The notes beneath the pieces were generated by a model. That model was not told where the DNA came from. It did no database searches and saw nothing but the letters and a program-made list of their open reading frames with translations. The position numbers and the translations under genes were made by a program. A stretch of 64,000 nt of DNA from Mugil cephalus (Eukaryota; Chordata; Actinopteri; Mugiliformes; Mugilidae), in contig NC_061781.1 in assembly GCF_022458985.1 (NCBI RefSeq), forward strand, positions 19,251,001 through 19,315,000. The letters are read 5' to 3'. Positions 1 through 11,311 of this stretch are shown piece after piece. Every line of letters begins with the position of its first letter. Position 1 is the first letter of the stretch.

Positions 1-3000
1 CAGTCCAGTCCAGTAGGCGCATTTTAAAACTGCCGCGCGAGCTGGGAACGAATTGGGTGAGCTGCGAATGAGGTGAGCTGCATCCGGACTGTAAATAGCA
101 CTGATGGTGGAATGACATAGGTCGGGGCGTGTTTTCCAGGGGTGTGTGTGTCGGCATAATGCAACTCCCTGTAGTTGTCACAAGGTGTTTGGCAAATTTT
201 CTGTGAAACTTTGAGTCACCATTGTTGAAAGTGAAACAGTTCATAACTTGTACTGTAAACTCTTATTAGAACTCAAAAGTTTCCATTTGTAACAGTAAAA
301 ATATATGAATACAGGTTGTGATTGTGAATAAGCCGTGAAAGTCAGATCTGGTAAACGGAACATAAAGCTTGGCTTGATTTTAGTCATGTTACACAATATA
401 ATGTAAGACCATGAGCAGATTTTTGTTATTCCATACAGGGAGCTGACTAAAGTAAATAGGGAGTGACATTTAACCTTGATCTAAATTTGTCCAGGATTGT
501 GCCTCTGTGACAGTCTTCCCTCATTAACAACAAAGAGCCGACTGTTACGCAACCAAAACAGACGACCTCCAGATGATCATGCACAATGTAACAAAGCCAG
601 TACTGTAAAATTATAATTTCAGACAGAAAGCGCCCTCATTAATCATGCGGGAGTACCAGGGTCATTAGGTTTTCCTATTTTCAGCAATTACCAATAAAAT
701 CTGACTGACATCAAACTGTGAGCCCAGTGGTTTGGTGAGCAGCGTCTACATGATCCAAAGAAGTAATACCTGTCCCCTCTATAAGATGAGGCATCAATGG
801 GACAGAGGAGGTTTCCCTGTGACATCTATTCTCTGTGAACCGCTTGTTTCCATCCGCCCCTGCTGAGGTCTCTGCTGACACAAGGTCTGGAACAAGGCGG
901 CTGAGATCATGTTTTTCACACTGTTGATTTGGCTTTTCCAGGCCAGTTATAAATAATGTCACAGAGCAAGTACTCCATTACGCCCGTATAACAGAGAAGG
1001 AACGTGATCGGAAAAAAAGATGAAAACTAGTATTTGTTTTGCATTTTTTTATGTCAGTGGGGACAAATGCCTCATTGCATCAAAGGGGTTTTTCCAAGTG
1101 TTTGTACAACTCAACAACAATCACCAAAACAAAAAGGGACAATCAGCGCCAAACATCCAACTGATCCTTGCAAAGGAATAGTCAGCTGTTAAGTGTTGTT
1201 GCCAAAGAACCTGGTCTGAATCTAACCGTGATTAAAGAAGGATGACTATAAGACTTGTTTTCGACAGAAAGCATTTTAAGATCAATCTGAGCTTCTTCAC
1301 TGCAGGTAGAAAAGCTACGTTTATCATAAAACATCTCTTCCTATTCAGAAAATTAGAGTATCAATCAATCTGATGGCGAAGACCTTACTTTCTAAGAGTT
1401 GGATCTGCTGTACAATCTACACCACCTGTGCTGGATTGCTTTAAGAAATAAGGTTAGGAGGCGTACTTGGGATAAAGCTTTCTGTGTAGACACAGCTTTA
1501 CCCTCAATCGGAGTGTTCATCTGATGGGCTGTAAGACTAGTGCAAAAAGATTGGCTGTAATATAGCATAACGTGTATTTCCTTGATACTCCAAGGATAGA
1601 GTGAGGAAAATGTACAAAAGCTCTTTTCATTTCAGTGCCATAGGACCATAAGGGTTTCCCTTGCAGACCTATTTGGACACCTCTGCATCACAGCTAATGC
1701 CATTACACAAATCACACAGACATGCATACACTACTTCCCAACAGCATGACCGCTCATCCCAGAACATCTGTCTGGTATAAATCACAGAGAAAGAGGTTAC
1801 TTCACAAACCATCAGGTCTCAGGGTGACAAAGAGAGAAACCCTTGGCGGCGACCGCCAAGCAAGAGAAAGGAATTTAACTATCACAAACAGCAATACATC
1901 ATTTTTTAATTGCCAAAACACTTAAATTATGGTCAGCGAGGGATTTGAGGCTGTAAAATGGGGTGATGCAACAGAAAGATGAAATCAATTACTCTAAATA
2001 CATCTCCAGCGGTCTGAATAACTGAAGATGTTAACCTACTTGCTTAAGATGACTAAAATGCTATGAATAATATGATGCACAACAGGAAGGACACATACTT
2101 GACTGGTAATCAGCTGAAGTTCACCTGCAGCCTAGGTTTCTGGGTCAGCATCAGTGAAAGTAAGAAGACTGAAAATGCAGAAGACATGCACATTTATCAA
2201 CAAACTTATAATAAAGCAAAGGAGCACGGCTTAAAAGCAGGAATACTGCGTATCCTGGAAGTTTAACAATCACAAAGAGTGTATTGGCTTCCTTGCAAAG
2301 CAAATATTTCTCACACATTTTGAAACCTCCATGTTTATTTTCTTCCTTTGCTGGCCCATTGCAGCATCTGTTGTCATCTCGTTTATTCCATAGGGGAATT
2401 TTGTGATTCTCTAGTTACTAAATGCTCCACTGAGTTCAGCTGCTGGTAACCGTGTCTAATGAGCATCTGGTGATAAGCAGTGGACTTTTACACCCACTAC
2501 TAATGACAATGATGAGAGTTAACCAAAACAGTGAGCTCATTAATACTTATTTAGTTTGACAAATTTGAGGACTTGTCTGTTTTTTTTTTTAATAATGGAC
2601 AGACTGGGGCCTAGAGCAATATCTATCAGGCCATTAGGACTTTGAGAAAGCTTATGATGACTTGCAATCAGCCAGTGAACTCTGGGCACCCATTTCAAGC
2701 ATTACACCGCTCGTGTAGCACGTGGGCTGAAAAGACGGAGGTATCCAGCCACGTGTGTTTTCTGAGTCTTTGTCACTCGAGCCGATTTGCTCTACTCTTA
2801 CATCCCTCTAAGACACACACAGGAAAAAAAAAAAAAAAACACTTGAGACATTTATGGGCCCACATCAAGCATTCAAAGAAAACACTTAGGGACACGTTAG
2901 AAACAAACTGTGACCATTAAAGTGTTTGGAAAGTCAAAGATGACTCCATTTGGTGTTGGAGTAAAATATCTCCTGATCTCCAGACACAACAAACTGTCTT

Positions 3001-4433
3001 AATCTTAACCAACAAAAACCTTTCTAAACCTTGAATAAGAGTAATATTTGTAAATAGGGTCACATTCAGAGATTGTTTGTAACAAACATCAGGTACAAGG
3101 AATAAACTCTACGTCTGACCTGTGTTTCACGGCCAGCTCATGACAACCAGGGTTGCACTTCCTGAGCACTCTGTCATTTATCTGCTCATAAATCAGCTGA
3201 CATTTATAGGACATTTAACAAGAGTCTTCACAGACATCAGGGAATGAGCTGCAGGCTTATTGAGATATCAAATAACACCTCTGCATCAACATTTCATGCT
3301 GTTGTTGAGACGCAGATTTGTTCACTTAAAGAATCCTGGAACTCATTACTGTCCTGTTCGATCACACGTTAATTCAACATCGCGCTGTGTGTACGAAAAA
3401 ATCGTGTATACTGTAACGAGAGGTAAACATCCATAAAAGGCTTTTCATCGCCAACCACTGAAGAACTCAAAGAGGTAGTATGGGGACAAAGCAAAGTTTA
3501 AAACAGCTCTAAATTATCTTTTCCTACGTGAAATACGCACGGATGTGCAACATATGATTCACAGTCCACTGAACAGAGATTGATGCAGCTGTCATTTAGA
3601 GGCAGACGAAGCAGATGTACGGCCCTCTTGTGGCTGCAAACAACCACTTCCTGCACGCTGTACATAAGCAGCGCAACTAAAAGGTTTCTTCCTTTACAAG
3701 CACGACTCCACTGGTAATTTAGAGCGACTGGAGACCTATCAAAAAAACATACCTTGAGGAAGTTGATGTACCGCTCACCGCCTACTCTTGCTGAAGTTTT
3801 GATATAGTTAAAAAACTTTCACAACGTCAGACCTGAAAACATGAAAATATTCATAATAACTTATCTTAAAATGTTCCCCTAATATCCCACTGTTAAAAGC
3901 TAAAAAAAAATGTATTCATCTTTAATCTAGATATGTATTTTTAATGTTGGTATTAGTAAACAAGCCTTGGATTAAATTTAATTTTTTCCTTAATTAGATT
4001 AGGAAATTTACTATATAGTACAATACTGTGTTCTCCTATAGTATATATTGTATGATTAATACCAAAAAAAAAAAAAACATATTCCCTCAACTGACTAATA
4101 CATGTTGTCACGTTATTTTCCAAAAACAAACATGGCAGCCCACTGGTTAGCTGGAAAAATAATTAAATTAAAATCTTTTAATTACTGACATTATTTGCCT
4201 ATATGTAAACCATTCATTAAGGACTTCTAAGGTCCTTGTTGTGTTATTTAGATCGTTGCCATGGTTTAATGTTACTTTTAATTGAGCTGAGTCACAATTA
4301 ACACACCTGTACTTTCCATAGCCAAAATGGCTGCCATGTAAAATACTTGGCTATAGGGTTTGTAGCGGCCTTGTTCGCGATTAAAATACACACTGACAAC
4401 CACAAAAAGACATAAAGAGAAAATATCAGACTC

Positions 4434-4579
4434 ACTATTTGAGGAGGAAGTCGTGTGTCTTCCTTTCCGTGGAGATAACGTGTCGTATTAAATGTTTTTC
4501 TGGTCAGTTTGTTGTCCATCCCTGCTAGGTAGCTAGCCGAAGCTAATATCATCAACGTCGCCTGTAACGGTTGTTCCAT
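4434..4579 (-). other. Possible first exon of an unknown minus-strand transcript
   Basis: A minus-strand ATG at 4579 opens a frame starting MEQPLQATLMILASASYLAG that runs about 48 codons to a GTGAGT splice donor just below 4434. A second exon-like block at about 3752-3830 has a TTTCAG acceptor and a GTATG donor, but its three frames all meet stops when joined. The hydrophobic start could be a signal peptide or chance. I recognise no family. It may be a non-coding transcript or nothing. Confidence 0.15.
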
Positions 4580-6181
4580 TACATTTAAATAAAGTTGTTA
4601 GCTTTCTGCAGCTAGTGAAGGCACAAATTAACTGGCTTTACATTTCACTTCGTAATTTCTCCACAGTTTCGTACTGACCTGACCGCTGATCGAACACGTC
4701 GCCGTTTGATTATTGATTGTTTTAATCACAGGTCACCTGTCGTCGCTAATTAAGACTTCGATAAGACTGCTGCAGTACCCTATTTGACCACAAACTGACT
4801 TGCGTTTACCAGCCGTTACAACTCAGGGGGGCGCTGTTTCACTCATTCCAGAAAAACTCTATTTAAATTACTTAAGCAAAAATTATTCTTCCACCTAGAC
4901 ATACTCGCAGCTGTAGAGTAACACCATGTCTCATTCATTCACAATCAACAAATGTGCTATTACTTTTAGAATAAAAGTTAAAATATGCACTATTTTCACT
5001 CAGAGTCCATTTTGGTATTTGTGCAATGCGGGGTTTGGATTTTTGCACGGACAAGGCAGTTGCAGGTACTAAAAAAAATACAGCTTGAACTATAGATCGT
5101 TGATCAGCTCAGTTAAACTATACTTTTAACAGATGAATTTAAGATTGGACTTCTAGTGTCAAACGATATAATAACTTTAAACAAGTGAAGTGATGTTGAA
5201 GATAGAATTTGCACAAATTAAATGCCCAGACACTTGGCAGCAGGTTGACTAAACGTCTGAAGCCAAAGTTTTTTCTCACATAGGCAACCTCAAATGACCT
5301 GGCCAGCAACATTCCTCACTACTGGGACCTTTCATCTGTTCCTCACTCCTCCGTCCAATTATCCTCCAGCATAAAATAAATGACATGTCAATCTGTCAGT
5401 GGACGGTCATGATTTCCTCCCTTACTTGCTGTTTTCCATTTTTCACCAATGTTGTCCTACACTAAAGTGACATCATGCTGGTAAACGGTCCAAACTGGAC
5501 CGGTGCAGAGCGACTTGTTGCCGCCTGCCACTCTTCATCCATCATTAATATTTAACATGATAAAAACCCAAAACAGCGACACCCTCCTGCTCAATGGTGA
5601 TTTTTAAATATTAAAATTAAATGACGACACCGCTGGCGACCAACGTGACCGCTGACCTCACCAAACCACACCAATATAATCAAAACCTCTGGAACAATGG
5701 TAATACTAAAATATAACAATAAAGAGGCAGCTGGAATGTTTTTTTTTTTCTGCTTCCAGTTCAATGACACAGTGTAGTATTGTTTCACCAGACCAGTGGT
5801 ATGTTTACACAATGTCCTTAGCGTGTGCATAGGCATTAAAATGCACAGCCACTTCCTGGCACATGTGCATTTTATGTGTGTGACGCAGGCTGATTACTGG
5901 CATGCACTCTTTTAGAAACTGTCACGGCTGCAGACGAGCCTATAATCCATACCTGCTGAGAGTAATCTGCTCTTTGGATTATCCAGGAGCGGCTAAACAC
6001 CTGGTCCAACAGCCCAGTGGAAGAAGCCAATAAATCAGTGACTCTATGAGGAGGAGAAGAAGGAGCAGGGTCTGTTTGCACACTTTCTGTGAACTAAAGT
6101 AAATTTCACTTTCTTCATTCTATTTCAGATTTAAACAGCAAAACATGTGTTATGAACCAAATGTAAAAGCGAGGGCGTTGT

Positions 6182-6519
6182 TATACACCGATCAGCCACA
6201 ACATTAAAACCACTGCTTGGAAACTTCTGGTTCTGGCATTTCTGTGGATGTTACTTGGACATGAACGCTGTAGGAACAGCTCAAAAACATGGAAAACAGC
6301 GCACGGTGTTGACCTTCAGTAGATCCCAAACTGATCAAGTATCTGTGGGATGATCCAGAGAAGATCCTCCCCTCAAACCATAGGACCCAAAGACCCCTAC
6401 TAAGTGTTGCCAGATACAACAAAACATCCTCAGAAGGTCCATGTCGATTCTCTGATGAGCCACAACCGTTTGGGATGTACACAATATTAGGGAGGTGGTC
6501 ATAATGTTATGTCTGATAC
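6182..6519. mobile_element. Non-autonomous DNA transposon copy (copy A, TAACATTATGACCACC family)
   Basis: The left end reads TACACCGATCAGCCACAACA and the right end reads GGAGGTGGTCATAATGTTAT, so the termini are imperfect inverted repeats. The interior (blocks such as 'ctactaag' and the warning-like 'gatgagccacaaccg') is the reverse-orientation equivalent of the copy at 43837-44286. No transposase frame is present, so this is a MITE-like element. The same family recurs at 37741, 42909, 43837 and 54801. Confidence 0.7.
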
Positions 6520-7854
6520 CTGCTACATTATAGCGTTGTCACAATGTTTATTTATTTGCTACTGAGCAGTTTAAATTAAAATAAATCCCTTTTCACGAGC
6601 TTACATTGTTTTAAAGTTACATACCACCACTGGACCACATCCTACTTTTTATATAAAACATTTTATTTTTGTACCGTTACACCTTTTTCTTAGTCATTTA
6701 CACAGCTGCACAATACGATAACCGCGTTAACATGTGTTATCAGTATAAAAAAAATATGTTCATATATTTAAACATGGGAAACACACATGATTTACATCCT
6801 ACTGCAGTACAACTCCTCTCATACAATCATCTACAATGTTATTTACATGACGGAACACTGTATACTGGGGTGATTGGCTGTTTTTACCTATGGACAAGCT
6901 GTCCACGTCAAAGGGCCGGGACGGAAACTGTATGCAGACACACACACAAACGGATACATATAAAAATAAACACACAGATTGGAAAAGGCAAGACACTGTC
7001 CCAATAGTCTGCTACGCCCCGGTCTTTTACTTGTGTTAACGTCTGAAGTGGAAGGAAAAGACAAGAAGGAGGTGATGTAAACAAGGAGCTATCTCTGAGT
7101 GATCTATGCATGTGATTGTGGCCTCCTAAGAGAAACACACTGGCCGACAATGAACTGAAAGTCTACAGATCATAATCAGCTGCAGCTGTGAGGATCCACT
7201 CGAGGGACGAGAAGGGTCAAGTACAACAAGTCCAGAGCAGAAGAGATGAAAATACTAAAAAAAAAAACAAAAAAAACACTGGAATTAGTCTGTCAGAATG
7301 TTTCAAATTGAGGAGCAGGATCGTAGCCGAATAAGTAGTCACAGGACTGATTTTAGTTTTTTTTTTTTTTTGAAGAATCGCTGGTGTCTTTAAAGTTTCT
7401 TTTTAAGCAGGAGACGCAGCTTGAAGTTGTCTTTCCAGACGGCATATGTTGTTTATCAGCTTGCTTTTTCCTGGTTTTCCTGCTCTTTCAATTGCATTAC
7501 ATATGACATCTGAAAGCAGACCATTTGATCAAATCCCTGGGCCGCCTGCCTCAGAGCATTTTTCCACTGAAACGTGTTTTCACTTATTTCTGGATCACGG
7601 AGCTATAGAGGGTTCATGCTCTCTGCCTTTCTTCCCTCACCACTGTTTTTTCGCTCTAGTCTGCCTTGTCATACATTCACAAACTCTGAAGCTTAACGCT
7701 GATGGAGCTCTTAAGAAAAAGGCAGAACACCTGCCAGTAGAAAAATACCCGAAATGAACCATCTACTCAACATTCAGACTGCGAAAGGCTGTTTTTATCA
7801 TAATGCATGAATGTAAAAACAGCCTAACACATACAGGAGCACTGTTTGGCCACG

Positions 7855-8060
7855 TTAAAGGAATAGTTTGACATTTTGCGAAATGATTTGCTGTCTGGCA
7901 GAGGTTTGGATGGGCAGAACAATGCTACAGCTTGTCGCCAGTTAATTTAGCTTAGCATAAAGGCTGGAAACAAACGGGAACAGATAGCCCGGCTCTCTCC
8001 ATAGGTTGCGTAACCAGCCTTGAAGGCAAATCCAAACAGACAATGTTTTCAGAAGGCTAG
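7855..8060. repeat. Dispersed fish repeat (AAAGGAATAGTTTGACATTT type)
   Basis: The block begins AAAGGAATAGTTTGACATTT and contains TTAGCTTAGCATAAAGGCTG followed by GGAAACAAACGGGAACAG. This layout matches a dispersed repeat I know to be common in teleost introns and UTRs. No coding capacity is visible. A related fragment in another orientation may lie at about 24660-24725 (AGCTGCTGGCTGCAGTTTTA). Family class is uncertain. Confidence 0.5.
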
Positions 8061-10162
8061 CCGTCATGCTTCAAGTCAATTTCACTTTCTGCGTTGAGCG
8101 TATTATATAAGCGTAGTCTCCAAGGACAACCATGTAAATCACACAAATTTTATTGTCCGATCAGGCTACTAGTGTCGCCGGGAGCTTTCTGAACACCTCC
8201 CAAGAAAATTTCCCCCGGCTTAAATTAACGAATCCGCTCGTGAAAACTGTGGCGATTCCTTCCAGCCGAGCCAAAATAAAAATAACTCTTTTTATCCCGT
8301 AAATTTCTGGCGTCAGCATGTGATCAAAAGCTTCAGCAGAACTGAATCAATGCCAAAGCTCACAAATTAATCCAATGAATCTTGTCTTTTAAAAGATGTG
8401 TAAAAAAAAAAAGAAGTGTAAAAGCAACCATTTGCCATCTAATGAGCAGCTTTAATTCACTTTGTAAAGAGTCGTACGTGTTTCCAGCCTTTGAACGTCT
8501 TGTCCAACTCTAAAAAGTGCATTTAGCAATAAGCCGCTTTATTCCTTTAATGTAAAGCAGTACTGGAATTTAAAGGAAGGTTCTCAAATTGTAAAAACTG
8601 CTCCAAAATATTTAAAATAATGCTTATAATTACTTGAAATTGAAATAGCACCATTAACTACAAAAGACCTAAATTTGAGCATTAGAGTGACAAAAAAAAA
8701 ATAAATTAAAATTTAATCTTATTTACTAACAAAAACATCTGTTCAGCTATGTACATTATTCACAGTTTAAGTTCTTCCGTTTTAAGAATGGACAGAAATG
8801 ACCAAAGAAACCGTTACATACTACTTGTTATAGTGTTTGACAACTTTTCAAGTAACAGGACGCGGTAAGTTTTTTTTTTTTCAGTAGACGAGCAGCAGAC
8901 ACGGCCCCTGATGTCACAGCGAGCTCACCCAGTCAAGAGAAAGGCACCGAGGACGGAGGAAGAGGAAGAACCGTCGTCACCTGTGTGCGCACAGGGTGGG
9001 ACAGATGCAGACTTATTGCTGAGATTATAAGAGTAGTACAATGAAAGACGATCCCTTTTGTGGAAGTTTGCAGTCCAGGCTCTGAGAAACATGGTGAATT
9101 AGAAGAAGGTCTTGACGAGGAGCTTTGTTTTATAGCACGGGGGCATGTTTCTGTGAAGATAAAGAGGTGTGTAAATAGGAGTCTCAACCTCAATCAAATG
9201 TACAGCACATTACACATACATGCACATAGTCTCCAAACACCGAAATTCCTACTTTACTTTTATTTATGCGCAAAGAGGATACAGGTGAGAAAGCAGTTAA
9301 GCGTTTCAAATTACGGGAAATAAATAATTCACTCTCTTTTGCAGAGGGCTACATGAAAAGATTGATATCGCTCTCATGTCAAAGTGCAAAATATGAGGCT
9401 GGTGCCAGCAGCAACAAAGCTTAGACTAAGACTGAACACTGGGTTCTGCCAAAGGTAAAAAAAAAAAATATCCATACAACTATTTCTCTGTTTTATGAGG
9501 GAATATGTGCCAGATTATTTTCCTGAAGTTTCCACCATTTACCTTGAAACTGCTCCCAGATGAGATATAGCGTGGCATATAACCTCCTACAGAAAGGAGC
9601 AATTTATCTCTGCTTTATGTTCATACTAAACAAATAGGATATAATCTGTTTATTAGCTGGCTTTGAAGGGGTGGATGCTGTTAACGTTTTTTCCCCTTCT
9701 GTTTTCCATTACTTCCTGTCTTTAAGCTGAAACTAAGCTCTTGGTGGTAGCATCGAATTAGCTCTAGTGTACAGAATTTATGACAGTGCAGTGAATAATG
9801 GATTATCTTATTTTATCTCATCTTATCTTCAATTGATAATATCTTTATGCTTTGACTGTTGAGCCTTGAAGGGACAAACGTGACACTGGCTCTCGAGGGG
9901 ATCTGTCGCATCTCTGCGATGAAGTGGAAGCAACGCTAGGTCCTACACACTGGTCCTTTAAAGATCATTTTGAGTCTTAAAAACTACTTCAAGTTTCACT
10001 TACAAGACATTTGTAGTGTTTTGATAGACCATGGTTAATTTTTAGTGCAGAATTGATGACTAATCATTAATTTTTTCTCATTGCATGGTGCATGCAAGCG
10101 GCTGGTCTATAGCAATCCTTAAAAATTAGAAGTGATAGCCTCCTGTATTTGCTTCTCATGTG
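8061..10162. other. Gene-free stretch, possibly part of the impg2 3' region
   Basis: No coding exon is recognisable. The stretch includes poly-T runs near 8870 and A/T-rich sequence. A minus-strand acceptor (polypyrimidine then ACACAG) at about 8985 could splice to the last impg2 donor and give an immediate stop, but several other acceptors between 9 and 11 kb would do the same. I therefore leave the impg2 terminal exon unplaced. Confidence 0.4.
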
Positions 10163-10170
10163 CCCTAATT

Positions 10171-10537
10171 CAGGGGTCTTCAGTGTTTTTCAGGCCACGG
10201 ATCCCAAACGGATGGAGAGATTAAGTAGGGACCCCCTACCTACTATACATGTTCTATAATAAACTCAGCCTAGTGCTATTTATAAATATACATTATTATC
10301 ATCATTTTGCAATCAAATATTCATTTTGTTAATTGCTCAAAAGTAGGGTGGTCATGCAACTGCTGTAAAAATAAACATACTTGACATAAACATACATGCA
10401 TACACCTGAGGACTGATCAGGCTCTCTTTAAATTTGTGGGGGAATTTTAAAAAAAAAAAACATAAAAATGTCTAATCAACCAACGATTTTGTGACCCCAC
10501 TGCAGTACCTCCATGGACCCCTTGTTGAAGACCTATA
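10171..10537. mobile_element. hAT-type MITE with 8-bp target-site duplication
   Basis: The element starts CAGGGGTCTTCAGTGTTTTT and ends GGACCCCTTGTTGAAGACCT followed by ATA. The termini are inverted versions of one another (GGTCTTCA shared). It is flanked on both sides by the same 8 bases, CCCTAATT, at 10163-10170 and 10538-10545. An 8-bp duplication and CAGGGG-like ends are typical of hAT transposons of the Charlie type. At 367 bp with no open frame it is non-autonomous. Confidence 0.85.
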
Positions 10538-10545
10538 CCCTAATT

Positions 10546-11311
10546 TGTTCCCTTTCCAGAAACTGGAAAAAACTTGAATAAAAAACAGATTAAAATAAGA
10601 ATCTAATACAAATCCACCCCAATTTCTCTAATTGGGAAACTAAATGTGATAAATTTAGTGTATCTGTTACATACAGAATATGTAATTACCTGAAATTTTT
10701 ATCATAGCTGTCAAGGAGGATAATTCAATAAACCTATAAAGCTCGCACAGTGTTCACACGAGGGATAAATACCTTGTTGTTAACAGGAGCGTTTCATGCC
10801 TGCACAGAGGAGCTCTCTCTGCGAGTATCCAGGACACTGCAGCACATGAAAACACGTAAACAAACACATTAAATTTAATCTTCTCAAATCTGTGACTTTA
10901 TTTACTGTACAAACTTCGTCTGGCACCAAGTCTCTCCAATGGCACACAGAGGGGTGATTTACAGCCAGATACGACTTACAAACAATCACTGTCGCTACAT
11001 ACTGCTACAGCACCGCAAGGGCTGTTGGCAGTGGAAGGAATGTCTGCATCTCGTAATGGTTTCTGGCTCACTGCATCAGCCTCAGGCCTGGATGGTGAAG
11101 ATTTAGGAATGATAAATCCATCTCCACGCCGGGTTTGGCACGGCCCAGACCTCTCATCTCCTCTCCACTAACAAAGTTTCTTCGCTCCGATCTTGCCAAC
11201 CTCCTGTATCTCAAACTCACTTCCCCTTTTTCCCCTCATCTCCTGTGTTATTTGGCCCATTTCTTTATCTCATCACAGTCTCCAAGGGGTAGAAACAAGA
11301 GAGGCACTTAC
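10546..11311. other. Gap next to the last placed impg2 exon
   Basis: No coding segment can be supported. Several minus-strand AG acceptors are present (for example near 10997, where a CTGTAG acceptor would add residues S-M and then a stop). The few C-terminal codons of impg2 and the start of its 3'UTR may lie here or further towards position 8900. Confidence 0.4.

Larger units (their letters stand above)
1..7850. other. Intergenic DNA, no supported gene
   Basis: I see no exon chain with recognisable protein content here. Open frames are short, low-complexity and lack paired splice sites. The stretch contains homopolymer runs (for example A runs near 2823 and 4065), a pentamer-like CAGTC repeat at the very start, and one mobile-element copy at 6182-6519. 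A possible minus-strand first exon at 4434-4579 is reported separately. Part of the low-coordinate side of the impg2 transcript (3'UTR) may reach into the 7-11 kb region, but I could not fix its end. Confidence 0.5.
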
